DNA of 64,000 nt, from positions 62,001-126,000 of the forward strand of contig JANQRX010000001.1 in NCBI GenBank assembly GCA_028284325.1, read 5' to 3'. The translations under genes were made by a program, and so were the position numbers. The stretch comes from Bauldia sp. GTDB lineage: Bacteria > Pseudomonadota > Alphaproteobacteria > Rhizobiales > Kaistiaceae. The notes below the pieces were generated by a model that did no database searches, had not been told where the DNA came from, and saw nothing but the letters and a program-made list of their open reading frames with translations. Below are positions 52,557 through 61,581 of this stretch, one piece after another (position 1 is the stretch's first letter; every line of letters starts with the position of its first letter).

Positions 52557-55520
52557 ATGACGGCACCCGACTCCCGCCCCGTGAAGGCCGGCGACCATGT
52601 CTATCTGGTCGACGGTTCCTCCTACGTCTATCGCGCCTACCACGCGCTGCCGCCGCTGACGCGGAAGTCCGACGGCCTGCCGGTGGGGGCGCTGGCGGGC
52701 TTCTGCAACATGCTGTGGAAGCTCCTGCAGGATGCCGACGCGGGCGAACGGCCGACCCATTTCGCGGTGGTGTTCGACAAGTCCGAGCACACGTTCCGCA
52801 ACGAGCTCTATGACGAGTACAAGGCCCATCGCCCGGAGGCGCCCGAGGATCTCAGGCCGCAGTTCGGCCTCATCCGCCAGGCGGTCCACGCCTTCAACGT
52901 GCCGGCGGTCGAGCAGGACGGCTACGAGGCCGACGACCTGATCGCCACCTACAGCCGTCAGGCCGAGGCGGCCGGCGCCGACGTCACCATCGTCGCCTCC
53001 GACAAGGATCTGATGCAGCTCGTCGGGCCGAACGTCGTCATGCTCGACACCATGAAGGACCGGCGGATCGGCGTCGACGAAGTGGCGGACCGTTTTGGCG
53101 TGCCGCCGGACAAGGTGATCGACGTGCAGGCGCTCGCCGGCGACTCCGTCGACAACATCCCCGGCGTGCCGGGGATCGGCGTCAAGACGGCGGCCCAGCT
53201 CATTACCACCTATGGCGATCTCGACGCGCTGCTGGAGCGCGCTGAGGAGATCAAGCAGCCCAAGCGCCGCCAGTCCCTGATCGACCACGCCGACGCCGCC
53301 CGCATGTCGCGCACCTTGGTGACGCTGGTCACCGACGTGGAGGTGGAGCACCCGCTCGAAGACCTGTCCGTGCGCGATCGCGACGGCGCGCGGCTGATCG
53401 CCTTCTGCAAGACCATGGAGTTCAACGCTCTTACCGGGCGGGTCGCGGAGGCCACCGGCACCGATGCGGACTCGGTTACGCCGGCCGAGGTCGAGATCAA
53501 GGGCTGGGTCAGCCCCAAGCGCCAGATGGCGAGCGACGTGCCCGACCGGCCGGTGCTCCGCCCCTATTTCAACGCGCCGGAGCGCGGCGCCCAGGGCGAG
53601 GTCGCGGCGGCCGGCGACACCCAGGTCGCGGTGCGCGTCGCCGAGGTGACGGGCGCCATGAAGGCCGTCCCCTTCGCCCATGACGCCTACGCGACGATCA
53701 CCGACATCGCGGTGCTCGACACGTGGATGGCCGAGGCGCGCGAGCGCGGCCGCATCGCCATCGATGCAGAAGCCACCTCGCTCGATCCGATGCAGGCGGC
53801 GATCGCCGGCGTCAGCCTGGCGCTGGAGCCGGGCCGCGCCTGTTATGTCCCCGTCGGCCATACCGACGGCGGCGAGGACCTTCTCGGCGGCGGGCTCGCG
53901 GCCGGACAGTTGCCGGCCGAGGACGTATTGGAGCGCATCCGCGCGCTCTGCGCCGATCCGGCGGTACTCAAGATCGCCCACAATCTGAAGTACGACCGGG
54001 TGCTCCTCGCCCGCCACGGCATCGAGGTGACGCCCCACGACGACACCATGCTGATGGCCTATGTGGTCGACGGCGGCCGCGGCGGCGCCGGCCTCGACGA
54101 GACCTGCGCGGCGCTGATCGGCCACGAGCCGATCCCGTTCAAGGAGGTCGCCGGCTCCGGCAAGGCGATGGTGAGCTTCGACCGCGTCGCCATCGACAAG
54201 GCCACCGCCTACGCCGCCGAGGACGCCGACGTGGCGCTGCGCCTGTGGCTGATCCTGAAGGCCCGCATGGTCGCGGAGGGCATGACCAACGTCTACGCCA
54301 CGCTGGAGCGCGGCATGGTCGACGTGCTCGCGCGTATGGAGATGCGCGGCATCACCGTCGACCGGCAGATCCTCTCGCGCATGTCGGGCGAGTTCGCGCA
54401 GAAGCTCGCCGGGCTGGAGGCCGAAATCCACGAGCTGGTCGGCGAGACGTTCAACATCGGCTCGCCCAAGCAGATCGGCGAGATCCTGTTCGGCAAGTTC
54501 GGCCTGCCCGGCGGCAAGAAGACCAAGACCGGCGCCTGGTCCACCGGCGCCGACGTGCTCGAGGAGCTGGCCGCCGGCGGCAACCCGATCGCCGCGCGCA
54601 TCCTCGACTGGCGGCAACTATCGAAGCTGAAATCGACCTACACCGACCTGCTGCCGGGCTTCATCAACGCGACGACCGGCCGCGTCCACACCTCCTATGC
54701 GCTGGCGTCCACCACCACCGGTCGCCTGTCGTCATCGGACCCGAACCTGCAGAACATCCCGATCCGCACCGAGGAGGGGCGGCGCATCCGCACCGCCTTC
54801 GTCGCGCCGAAAGGGGCCAAGCTGGTCTCGGCCGACTACAGCCAGATCGAACTCCGCGTCGTCGCCCATGTCGCCGAAGTGCCGGAACTCAAGCAGGCCT
54901 TTGCCGACGGTCTCGACATCCACGCCATGACGGCCTCGGAGATGTTCGGCGTGCCGGTGGAGGGCATGCCTGCCGATGTCCGCCGCCGCGCCAAGGCGAT
55001 CAACTTCGGCATCATCTACGGCATTTCGGCGTTCGGCCTCGCCAACCAGCTCGGCATCCCGCGGAGCGAAGCCGGCGACTACATCAAGACCTATTTCGAG
55101 CGCTTCCCCGGCATCCGCGACTACATGGAGGCCATGCGCGCGAAGGTGAAGGCGGACGGTTTCGTGGAGACCCTGTTCGGCCGGCGCATCCATTTCCCCC
55201 AGGCCAACTCCAAGAACCCGGCCGAACGCGCCTTTGTCGAGCGCGCCTCCATCAACGCCCCGATCCAGGGCACCGCCGCCGACATCATCCGCCGCGCCAT
55301 GATGCGCATGGAAGCCGCGCTCGACGCGGAGAACCTGACCGCGCTGATGCTGTTGCAGGTCCACGACGAACTGGTGTTCGAGGTGCCGGAGTCGGAGGTC
55401 GAGGCGACCATGCCGTTGGTGGCACGGGTGATGGAGCAGGCGGCCGAGCCGGCGGTGCAGCTCTCGGTGCCGCTTCGGGTCGACGCCCACGCCGGCGACA
55501 ACTGGGACGCCGCGCACTGA
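52557..55520 (+). CDS. polA: DNA polymerase I
   Basis: 987-residue repair and Okazaki-fragment polymerase with all three activities. 5' nuclease (about 1-300): DGSSYVYRAYHAL, SDKDLMQLVG, GDSVDNIPGVPGIGVKTA. The 3'-5' exonuclease domain (about 370-560) keeps its acidic residues: IAIDAEATSLD, AHNLKYD, YAAEDADVALRL. Polymerase (about 600-987): motif A SADYSQIELR, motif B RRAKAINFGIIYGIS, motif C QVHDELVF. Length is slightly above E. coli PolA. Start ATG at 52557; the exonuclease looks functional, unlike in Gram-positive PolA proteins. Confidence 0.97.
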   Translation: MTAPDSRPVKAGDHVYLVDGSSYVYRAYHALPPLTRKSDGLPVGALAGFCNMLWKLLQDADAGERPTHFAVVFDKSEHTFRNELYDEYKAHRPEAPEDLRPQFGLIRQAVHAFNVPAVEQDGYEADDLIATYSRQAEAAGADVTIVASDKDLMQLVGPNVVMLDTMKDRRIGVDEVADRFGVPPDKVIDVQALAGDSVDNIPGVPGIGVKTAAQLITTYGDLDALLERAEEIKQPKRRQSLIDHADAARMSRTLVTLVTDVEVEHPLEDLSVRDRDGARLIAFCKTMEFNALTGRVAEATGTDADSVTPAEVEIKGWVSPKRQMASDVPDRPVLRPYFNAPERGAQGEVAAAGDTQVAVRVAEVTGAMKAVPFAHDAYATITDIAVLDTWMAEARERGRIAIDAEATSLDPMQAAIAGVSLALEPGRACYVPVGHTDGGEDLLGGGLAAGQLPAEDVLERIRALCADPAVLKIAHNLKYDRVLLARHGIEVTPHDDTMLMAYVVDGGRGGAGLDETCAALIGHEPIPFKEVAGSGKAMVSFDRVAIDKATAYAAEDADVALRLWLILKARMVAEGMTNVYATLERGMVDVLARMEMRGITVDRQILSRMSGEFAQKLAGLEAEIHELVGETFNIGSPKQIGEILFGKFGLPGGKKTKTGAWSTGADVLEELAAGGNPIAARILDWRQLSKLKSTYTDLLPGFINATTGRVHTSYALASTTTGRLSSSDPNLQNIPIRTEEGRRIRTAFVAPKGAKLVSADYSQIELRVVAHVAEVPELKQAFADGLDIHAMTASEMFGVPVEGMPADVRRRAKAINFGIIYGISAFGLANQLGIPRSEAGDYIKTYFERFPGIRDYMEAMRAKVKADGFVETLFGRRIHFPQANSKNPAERAFVERASINAPIQGTAADIIRRAMMRMEAALDAENLTALMLLQVHDELVFEVPESEVEATMPLVARVMEQAAEPAVQLSVPLRVDAHAGDNWDAAH

Positions 55521-55524
55521 CGGC

Positions 55525-56016
55525 ATGCACGGTGTCCGGATCGATCGGCTGGGTGCGGAAGACTGGTCCCGCGATCGCGAGATACGGTTGCGTGGACTGG
55601 CAGACGCGCCGGCCGCTTTTGCGGCCACGCTTGCCGCGGAGCAGGCGCTGACTTCCGATGACTGGCGGGCGCGGCTGTCCTCCGAAGCCGTCACCTTTCT
55701 GGCGGTCGTCGCTGCCGCGGATGTCGGACGTGTGGTCGGTGCGCCGTGGCATGGACGGGATCGGAAAGCCGGGCTCTTCGGCATGTGGGTTGCGCCCGAG
55801 GCGCGGGGTCTCGGGATCGGTTCGAAACTGGTGCGTGCCGTCATTCGCTGGGCCGCCGATTCAGGTTTCGAGCGGCTCGCACTCGACGTGGGCGACGGAA
55901 ACACGGCTGCCATTGCGCTCTATGCGAAGCATGGTTTCGAGCCGACCGGCCGCGTGGGAACCCTCCCCGCCCCGCGGCAACACATCACCGAACACGAACG
56001 GGCGCTGGTGCTTTAG
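55525..56016 (+). CDS. GNAT-family N-acetyltransferase
   Basis: 163-residue acetyltransferase. The acetyl-CoA-binding motif is KAGLFGMWVAPEARGLGIGSKLVRAVIRWA (about residues 82-112), followed by LALDVGDGNTAAIALYAKHGFEPTGR. The acceptor is unknown. It starts 4 bases after polA and is probably read through from it. The 268 bases that follow contain no gene or clear signal. Confidence 0.9.
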   Translation: MHGVRIDRLGAEDWSRDREIRLRGLADAPAAFAATLAAEQALTSDDWRARLSSEAVTFLAVVAAADVGRVVGAPWHGRDRKAGLFGMWVAPEARGLGIGSKLVRAVIRWAADSGFERLALDVGDGNTAAIALYAKHGFEPTGRVGTLPAPRQHITEHERALVL

Positions 56017-56284
56017 CGCCACGCCGGCCGCGGATGACGTTGTGCGTCTGTCGGACGCTCGCCGTTCGTCGCTGCCGGGTATTGCCCAGACGGAGCCTCC
56101 ACCCCCTCCGTCATTCCGGGCGCGTGTGCAGCACGACGTGGTGCACCGCAGACCCGGAATCTCTCGCCGATTCGGCTCGGTGTCGCCATCAAGGCAACAC
56201 TCGCCAGGCTGGTCGAGGACAACATCGCAAGGTAGCGTCCCTCGTCGTCCCGGGTCCCGCCCGGCAACACGAGGGGAGAACGCC

Positions 56285-57190
56285 GTGTCGCTGATCACCG
56301 TGGCTGCCGCGCAGATGGGGCCGGTGTCGCCGGGCGAGGACCGGCGCTCCGCTGTCGATCGCTGCATCGCGCTGATGGAGCAGGCCGCCGCTGCCGGCGC
56401 CGAGCTGGTGGTGTTTCCGGAAGCGGCGCTGACGCCGTTCTTCCCTCACTGGCTCATCGAGGACGAGGACGAACTCGACAGCTATTTCGAGACCGCGATG
56501 CCCAATCCGGCGGTCGAGCCGTTGTTTGCGGCCGCACGGCGCCTGGGGGTCGGCTTTCATCTCGGCTACTGCGAACTCGACCGTGGCCCGGCCGGCAAGC
56601 GGCGCTTCAACAGCGCCGTCCTGGTCGACCGGCAGGGGACGATCGTCGGCGCGTACCGCAAGATCCACCTGCCCGGCTATGCCGAGCCGCGCCCGCACGA
56701 ACCGTTCCAGAACCTCGAGAAGCGCTACTTCAGCGTCGGCGATCTCGGCTTCCGCGCCTTCGACGCATTCGGCACCCGCATCGGCATCCTGATCTGCAAC
56801 GACCGCCGCTGGCCGGAAAGCTACCGGATGCTTGCCCTGCAGGGCGCGACCATCGCGGTCCTCGGCTACAACACGCCGCGGCACCATCCCGCGTTTCCCG
56901 AATCCGACCGGCTGGTCGTTTTTCACAACCATCTGTCGATGCAGGCCGGCGCCTACCAGAACGCCATGTGGGTGGTGGGCGCGGCCAAGGCCGGCGTCGA
57001 GGCGGGGGTCGACCAGATCGGCGGTTCGTGCGTCGTCGCGCCGTCGGGCGAGGTGGTGGCCGTGGCCGAAACCGAGGGCGACGAGATCGTGGTCGCCGCC
57101 GTCGACCTCGACCTTGCCGCGCAGTACCGCGCCCACGTCTTCGACCTCGCCGCCAACCGGCGGCCCGAGCACTACGGCGGGTTGCTCTAG
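56285..57190 (+). CDS. Carbon-nitrogen hydrolase, N-carbamoyl-D-amino-acid hydrolase-like
   Basis: 301-residue nitrilase-superfamily amidase with the triad E46 (FPEAALTPFFP), K126 (YRKIHLPG) and C171 (LICNDRRWPES). Segments EPFQNLEKRYFSVGDLGF, GYNTPRHHP, HNHLSMQAGAYQNAMW and the end RRPEHYGGLL fit, from memory, the D-carbamoylase of Agrobacterium, including its length (about 304). It would release ammonia and CO2 from an N-carbamoyl amino acid in the hydantoin or pyrimidine route. The start is a GTG with an AGGGGAGA site. No hydantoinase is adjacent. Its stop overlaps the stop of the convergent gene in a shared CTAG. Confidence 0.87.
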   Translation: MSLITVAAAQMGPVSPGEDRRSAVDRCIALMEQAAAAGAELVVFPEAALTPFFPHWLIEDEDELDSYFETAMPNPAVEPLFAAARRLGVGFHLGYCELDRGPAGKRRFNSAVLVDRQGTIVGAYRKIHLPGYAEPRPHEPFQNLEKRYFSVGDLGFRAFDAFGTRIGILICNDRRWPESYRMLALQGATIAVLGYNTPRHHPAFPESDRLVVFHNHLSMQAGAYQNAMWVVGAAKAGVEAGVDQIGGSCVVAPSGEVVAVAETEGDEIVVAAVDLDLAAQYRAHVFDLAANRRPEHYGGLL

Positions 57191-58242
57191 TCCAGCCCGA
57201 GCGCCCGGTTGACCGCCGCGGTGTCCGCACCCTGGTCGATGAAGTCGTCGAAGGTCGATTCGCTGACACGGATGATGTGGTCGGCGATAAACTTCGCCCC
57301 TTCCGCCGCGCCGTCTTCGCGATGCTTGATGGCGCACTCCCACTCCAGCACCGCCCAACTGTCGTAACCGTGCACGGCAAGCTGGGAGAAAATGGTGCGG
57401 AAGTCGACATCGCCGTCACCCAGCGAGCGGAACCGGCCCGCGCGGTCCGGCCACTCCGCGAAGCCCGAATACACGCCCTGCTTCGGTGTCGAGCGCAGCT
57501 CCGCGTCCTTCACGTGAAACGCCTTGATGCGCTCGTGATAGACGTCGATGAAGCCGATGTAGTCGAGGTTCTGCAGGCGGAAGTGCGACGGGTCGTAATT
57601 GATGCAGCAGCGTGCGTGACCGTCGACCATGTCGAGGAAGCGCTCGAACGTGGTCCCGTCGAACAGGTCCTCGCCGGGATGGAGTTCGTAGCAGACGTCG
57701 ACGCCCACCTCCTCGTGTGCGTCGAGGATCGGGCGCCAGCGGCGGGCCAGTTCCTCGAACGCCGCCTTGATCATGCCGGCCGGGCGCGGCGGCCACGGAT
57801 AGAGATAGGGCCAGGCGAGCGCGCCGGGAAACGTCACGTGCGCGTCGAGGCCGAGGTTGCGGCTCGCTTGTGCCGCGAGCGTCACCTGGTCCACCGCCCA
57901 GGCCTGACGCGCGGCCGGGTCGCCCCGCACCTCCGGCGCGGCGAAGGCGTCGAACGCATCGTCATAGGCCGGGTTGACCGCGACGAGCTGTCCCTGGAGG
58001 TGGGTGGCGAGTTCGGTGATCGCCACGCCGTGCTTGTCGGCGGTCGCGGCAAGGTCGTCGCAATAGGCCTTGCTGTCCGCCGCCTGCTTCAGGTCGATCA
58101 GCCGCCCGTCCCAGGCCGCGATCTGGACGCCCTTGTAGCCAAGCGAAGCGGCCCAGCCGCAGATCGCGTCGAACGAATCGAACGGCGCCTCGTCGCCCAC
58201 GAACTGCGCGAGGAAGATCGCGGGTCCCTTCATGGTCTTCAT
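57187..58242 (-). CDS. Sugar phosphate isomerase/epimerase-type TIM barrel
   Basis: 351-residue xylose-isomerase-like AP endonuclease-2-fold enzyme. Expected metal-site segments are seen: DVCYELHPGEDLFDG, CINYDPSHFRLQNLDY, AFHVKDAELRS and SWAVLEWECAIKH, giving Glu, Asp/His, His and Glu ligands. Acts probably on a keto-sugar or inositol derivative. The ATG at 58242 follows GGGAGGACACACCA; a second ATG is 3 codons in. It lies 33 bases behind a related enzyme gene and is co-transcribed. Confidence 0.88.
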   Translation of the reverse strand: MKTMKGPAIFLAQFVGDEAPFDSFDAICGWAASLGYKGVQIAAWDGRLIDLKQAADSKAYCDDLAATADKHGVAITELATHLQGQLVAVNPAYDDAFDAFAAPEVRGDPAARQAWAVDQVTLAAQASRNLGLDAHVTFPGALAWPYLYPWPPRPAGMIKAAFEELARRWRPILDAHEEVGVDVCYELHPGEDLFDGTTFERFLDMVDGHARCCINYDPSHFRLQNLDYIGFIDVYHERIKAFHVKDAELRSTPKQGVYSGFAEWPDRAGRFRSLGDGDVDFRTIFSQLAVHGYDSWAVLEWECAIKHREDGAAEGAKFIADHIIRVSESTFDDFIDQGADTAAVNRALGLD

Positions 58243-58275
58243 TGGTGTGTCCTCCCGTCTCGACCTTGTGCCGCG

Positions 58276-59115
58276 TCAGCCGCTGAACGTCTTGCGCAGG
58301 AAATCGTGGCCGAAGGTCACGACCTCGTCCCGGCTGGGGAAGAAGTCGCGCCACACCCGCGTCGCCGCGGCCAGATCCGGCAGCGCGCGCCCGAACGCTT
58401 CGATGACGTACCAGCCGTTATAGGGCTTGAGCGCCTCGGCCGTGGCCGCCCACGGCACGTGGCCCTTGCCCGGCGTGCCGCGATCGTTCTCCGACAGATG
58501 CACGTGGTTGATGGCGCCGAGATGCGGCGCGATCACGCCGACCGGGTCCTTCTCCTCGATGTTGGCGTGGAAGGTGTCGTAGAGGAGCCCGTAATTGGGC
58601 TCGTTGACCGCCGCGACCACCGCCGCGGAATCGACGACTGTGTTGAGCGCATAGCACTCGAACCGGTTGAGGGGCTCGACCGCGAGCTTGATCCCCTTCG
58701 GCGCCGCATACCGGGCGGCCTGCTTGTGCACCTCGGCGATGTTGGCGCGTTCTCCGGCCGTGGGCGGTTCGCCGCTGAACACCCCGAGCGGCTGATAGAA
58801 CGGGCCGCACAGCACCTCGCCGCCCGCGGCTTCCAGGCAGTCGATCGCCCATTTCAGATGATCGAGCCCCGCCGCCCGCACCGCCGGATCGCTGGAGGTG
58901 CAATCGTGCTCGGGATCCGGAATCACCGTCACGCCGGTGGCACGCAGCCCCTGATCCTTGATCGCCTGACCCACGCGCCGGTACGCCTCGGGTTCGCCCT
59001 CGAACAACGGCAATTCGACCCCGTCATAGCCCGCCGTCTTGATGTCGGCGAGCAACCCGAAATGGTCTTCGGACACGTGCGTTGTCCAAAGCAGCATGTT
59101 GAATCCGAGCAGCAT
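58276..59115 (-). CDS. Sugar epimerase, D-tagatose/D-psicose 3-epimerase-like
   Basis: 279-residue TIM-barrel epimerase. Four metal ligands in order: Glu in LAVEPLNRFE, Asp in GLLYDTFHANIEE, His in NHVHLSENDR, Glu in YVIEAFG. The start MLLGFNMLLWTTHV and the length match ketose 3-epimerases. I use the ATG at 59115 behind AAAGGAACAGG; an upstream open frame to 59190 has no family-like residues. With the TIM-barrel gene downstream it forms a two-gene operon that may interconvert ketoses or inosose-like compounds. Confidence 0.88.
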   Translation of the reverse strand: MLLGFNMLLWTTHVSEDHFGLLADIKTAGYDGVELPLFEGEPEAYRRVGQAIKDQGLRATGVTVIPDPEHDCTSSDPAVRAAGLDHLKWAIDCLEAAGGEVLCGPFYQPLGVFSGEPPTAGERANIAEVHKQAARYAAPKGIKLAVEPLNRFECYALNTVVDSAAVVAAVNEPNYGLLYDTFHANIEEKDPVGVIAPHLGAINHVHLSENDRGTPGKGHVPWAATAEALKPYNGWYVIEAFGRALPDLAAATRVWRDFFPSRDEVVTFGHDFLRKTFSG

Positions 59116-59208
59116 GGTCCTGTTCCTTTCGCGCCCCAGCGTTCGATGGATTTCGGACTGCATTGAGACCCACCCGGCCGCATTCCGCAACTCTCCATCG
59201 CGACCCCG

Positions 59209-59721
59209 TCAGTCACGCCGCACGAACAGCAATCCGCGGCGCTCCAGAACCGGCGACCAGTCCATCCCCGACTGATCGAGAACCGTCGTGAAGCCGGGCA
59301 GGTTTGACGGCTCGTCGGCGATCAGGAGATACGATCCGGGCACGGTGGTTTGCAGCAGGGCGCGCAGCACGGCCGACCGCTCTTCGGGCGCGAGCATATG
59401 GAGCGTGCGATCGACGACCACCACATCGAACGGGCCGCCCCAGGCGACGTCGCGGATGTCGGCGACGACTGCTTCGATCGCGAGGTTCTCCCGCGCCGCA
59501 TCGCGACGCAGGTCGCGGATGCCGGTGGGCGACCAGTCCACCGCGGTGACGGTATGGCCAAGGCGGGCAATGAACAGGGCGTCGCGGCCCTGGCCGCAGC
59601 CGACGTCGAGCACGCGGGCGCGGGGCGTCGCGTAGGTCTCGAAGAACGTGACGAACGCTCGCGTCGGCTCGCCGAGCCCGTGCGGATGGTCGCGATAGAA
59701 CTGCTCGTAGTCGGTCGCCAT
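59209..59721 (-). CDS. Class I SAM-dependent methyltransferase
   Basis: 170-residue compact methyltransferase: motif I RVLDVGCGQGRDALFIARLG (about 36-55), motif II TAVDWSPTGI, VVADIRD, and VVDRTLHMLAPEER. The fold is TehB/UbiE-like, and no substrate domain is added. It is 93 bases upstream-facing from the epimerase operon on the same strand and could be a separate unit. Substrate unknown. Confidence 0.87.
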   Translation of the reverse strand: MATDYEQFYRDHPHGLGEPTRAFVTFFETYATPRARVLDVGCGQGRDALFIARLGHTVTAVDWSPTGIRDLRRDAARENLAIEAVVADIRDVAWGGPFDVVVVDRTLHMLAPEERSAVLRALLQTTVPGSYLLIADEPSNLPGFTTVLDQSGMDWSPVLERRGLLFVRRD

Positions 59722-59839
59722 CGGCGCATCCTGAAAGATCGGCGCAGCCTTGTCGAAGTCATTTGAACGCGCCGTACGTGTCGCTATCGTTACCGGCGAT
59801 TCGCGGGTGCCCCGCGCTCATGTCTGCACGGGGAGCCCG

Positions 59840-60244
59840 ATGGCATCCAGAAACGACTTCAAGATCTTTCGCTCCAGCGCCGGGTTCGGCCTGAAGGCGC
59901 TGCGCGACTTCAAGAAGGGCGACCGGCTGGTCCAGTACACCGGCCCGAAGCTCACCAACAAGCAGGCCGACGCGCGGCCCAACAAGTATCTGTTTCGCCT
60001 CGACGATCGCTGGACCATTGACGGCTCGCCGCGCTCCAACCTTGCCCGCTACATCAACCACGCCTGCGCGCCGAACGCGGAAGCCGTGCACGAGACCGAC
60101 ACCAACCGCATCTTCATCGAGGCGCGGAAGCGCATCCGCGCCGGCGAGGAGATCACCTACGATTACGGCCGCGAGCACTTCGAGGCGTATATCGAGCCCA
60201 AGGGCTGCCGGTGCGCCAAGTGCCGGGACGAACGGGGCGCCTGA
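59840..60244 (+). CDS. Small SET-domain protein
   Basis: 134-residue SET-domain lysine-methyltransferase-like protein. It shows the SET core: GFGLKALRDFKKGDRLVQYTGP near residue 15-36, RYINHACAPNAEA (the NHxCxPN motif, SAM and substrate pocket), GEEITYDYG, and a post-SET-like tail GCRCAKCRDE with three cysteines for zinc. It is a stand-alone domain, like other bacterial SET proteins whose targets are mostly unknown. The ATG at 59840 follows GGGGAG. Confidence 0.88.
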   Translation: MASRNDFKIFRSSAGFGLKALRDFKKGDRLVQYTGPKLTNKQADARPNKYLFRLDDRWTIDGSPRSNLARYINHACAPNAEAVHETDTNRIFIEARKRIRAGEEITYDYGREHFEAYIEPKGCRCAKCRDERGA

Positions 60245-60265
60245 TCCCGCGGCCCGCGCCGGCCG

Positions 60266-61198
60266 TCACGATTCGATGGTCAGGACCTTGAACGTCTGCG
60301 CCGCCACCTCCCGCATCGTCACCGCGATCTCCTGGTAGGTGTCGGCCCGTCCGGCGCTCGCCCGCCAGGCCAGGCCGATGGAGCGGGCGATCGACCGTCC
60401 CTTGATCGGCTTGACCACCACCTCGCCGTGGTCCGGGATCTCCGACAGGGCGTAGAGCGCCGGCACGAAGGCCACGCCCATGCCCATGCCGACCATGGTG
60501 CGCAGCGCGTCGAGGCTGGTGCCCTCGTAGTCGCGCAGGAGCTGGGCGCTGAACTCCTCGCACAACGCCCCGATCTGGTCGTGCAGGTGGTAGTGCGGAT
60601 TGAGCGAGAGCACCTGCAGGCCGGCAAGGTCACGGGGCTCGACCGCCTCGCGGCCGGCCAGCGGATGATCGGCGGCGACGGCGAGGTAGAGCGGCTCGCG
60701 GAACAGACGGGTGACCGTCAGGTCGCCGCCGGCGAGCGGCAGTTGCGCGAGGATGACGTCGTGGACCCCGCGCGTCAGTTCGAACTCGAGCTCCCTTGGC
60801 GCGTTCTCGCGGACGTAGAGGCGCAAATCCGGATGCGCGCGATGGAGGCGCCGCACCACGTGGGGCAGCAGGTAGGGGCCCAGCGTCGGCTTGGCGCCGA
60901 GCCGGATCGTCCCCACTAGGCCGTGCTGGGCGCCGGCGGTGAATTCGGCGATCCCCTGCACGTCGTCGATGACCCGGCGCGCCCGCTGGACGACCTCGCG
61001 GCCGACCGGCGTCGGCACGACCCCGGCGCGGCTGCGCTCGAACAGGCGCACGCCCAGCGTCGATTCCATGGTCTGGAGCTGGGCGCTGAGCGACGGCTGG
61101 CTGACGCCGTTCTGCTCCGCGGCGCGGCGAAAGTGTCGGGTGTCGTCGAGCGCCACGAGGTAGCGCAGTTGCCGGAGCGTCAGGCCCTGCCAGTTCAC
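60266..61198 (-). CDS. LysR-family regulator, OxyR-like
   Basis: 310-residue LTTR. The N-terminal HTH is LTLRQLRYLVALDDTRHFRRAAEQNGVSQPSLSAQLQTMESTLGVRLFER. The effector domain follows (PTLGPYLLPHVVRRLHRAHPDLRLYVREN). Sequence style is that of OxyR, but the OxyR redox cysteine pair is not evident: only C213 or so (IGALCEEF) is seen in the region, so peroxide sensing is uncertain. It may regulate the divergent DUF465 gene or the nearby sbt genes. Confidence 0.85.
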   Translation of the reverse strand: MNWQGLTLRQLRYLVALDDTRHFRRAAEQNGVSQPSLSAQLQTMESTLGVRLFERSRAGVVPTPVGREVVQRARRVIDDVQGIAEFTAGAQHGLVGTIRLGAKPTLGPYLLPHVVRRLHRAHPDLRLYVRENAPRELEFELTRGVHDVILAQLPLAGGDLTVTRLFREPLYLAVAADHPLAGREAVEPRDLAGLQVLSLNPHYHLHDQIGALCEEFSAQLLRDYEGTSLDALRTMVGMGMGVAFVPALYALSEIPDHGEVVVKPIKGRSIARSIGLAWRASAGRADTYQEIAVTMREVAAQTFKVLTIES

Positions 61199-61208
61199 GT
61201 CGGTTCCA

Positions 61209-61246
61209 GTTCAATCGGTTATTCCTATCCAAGAACTAGGTTCAAT
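61209..61246. promoter_or_regulatory. Symmetric element upstream of the LysR gene
   Basis: CCTA-N9-TAGG (61224-61240) lies between two direct copies of GTTCAAT (61209-61215, 61240-61246), 26 to 11 bases before the LysR start. This is a plausible LTTR autoregulatory site; only symmetry and position support it. Confidence 0.25.
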
Positions 61247-61325
61247 TGTCTCGAATGGCAAACACCGCGTGCCCACATGCAGTGTCGTGGCGCCTTTGAG
61301 CCACGTCTTGTCCAGGAGGAAGACC

Positions 61326-61553
61326 ATGAACCGTCGCAAAGTCAGTCGCGTTCTCGAGCAACGATATGCGTCCCTGAAGACCCGGCACGCCGAGATCGAA
61401 GGCCACATCAGGGAAGAGATGATGCGGCCGATGCCGGACTTCCTGGCCATTCAGGCGCTCAAGCGCCGGCGCTTGCGCGTGAAGGAGCATCTCGAGACGG
61501 TGACCGGCGTCATGCGCACGGTTTCGCGGCCCGTGGCGCCGGACGCGGCGTAA
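61326..61553 (+). CDS. DUF465/YdcH-like small protein
   Basis: 75-residue basic, helical coiled-coil-type protein. The hallmark LKRRRLRVKEHLE occurs at about residues 40-52 after RYASLKTRHAEIEGHIREEM. Function unknown; YdcH-like proteins are common in proteobacteria. The ATG at 61326 has a strong AGGAGGAAG ribosome site; the frame is open upstream but without such a site. Confidence 0.82.
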   Translation: MNRRKVSRVLEQRYASLKTRHAEIEGHIREEMMRPMPDFLAIQALKRRRLRVKEHLETVTGVMRTVSRPVAPDAA

Positions 61554-61581
61554 CGAGCAATCGCGAGACGGCCTGACCGCT

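Noticed and set aside
52341-54617. A 758-residue minus-strand open frame opposite polA
   Set aside because: polA is certain on the other strand; the antisense protein is His/Asp/Gly-rich noise.
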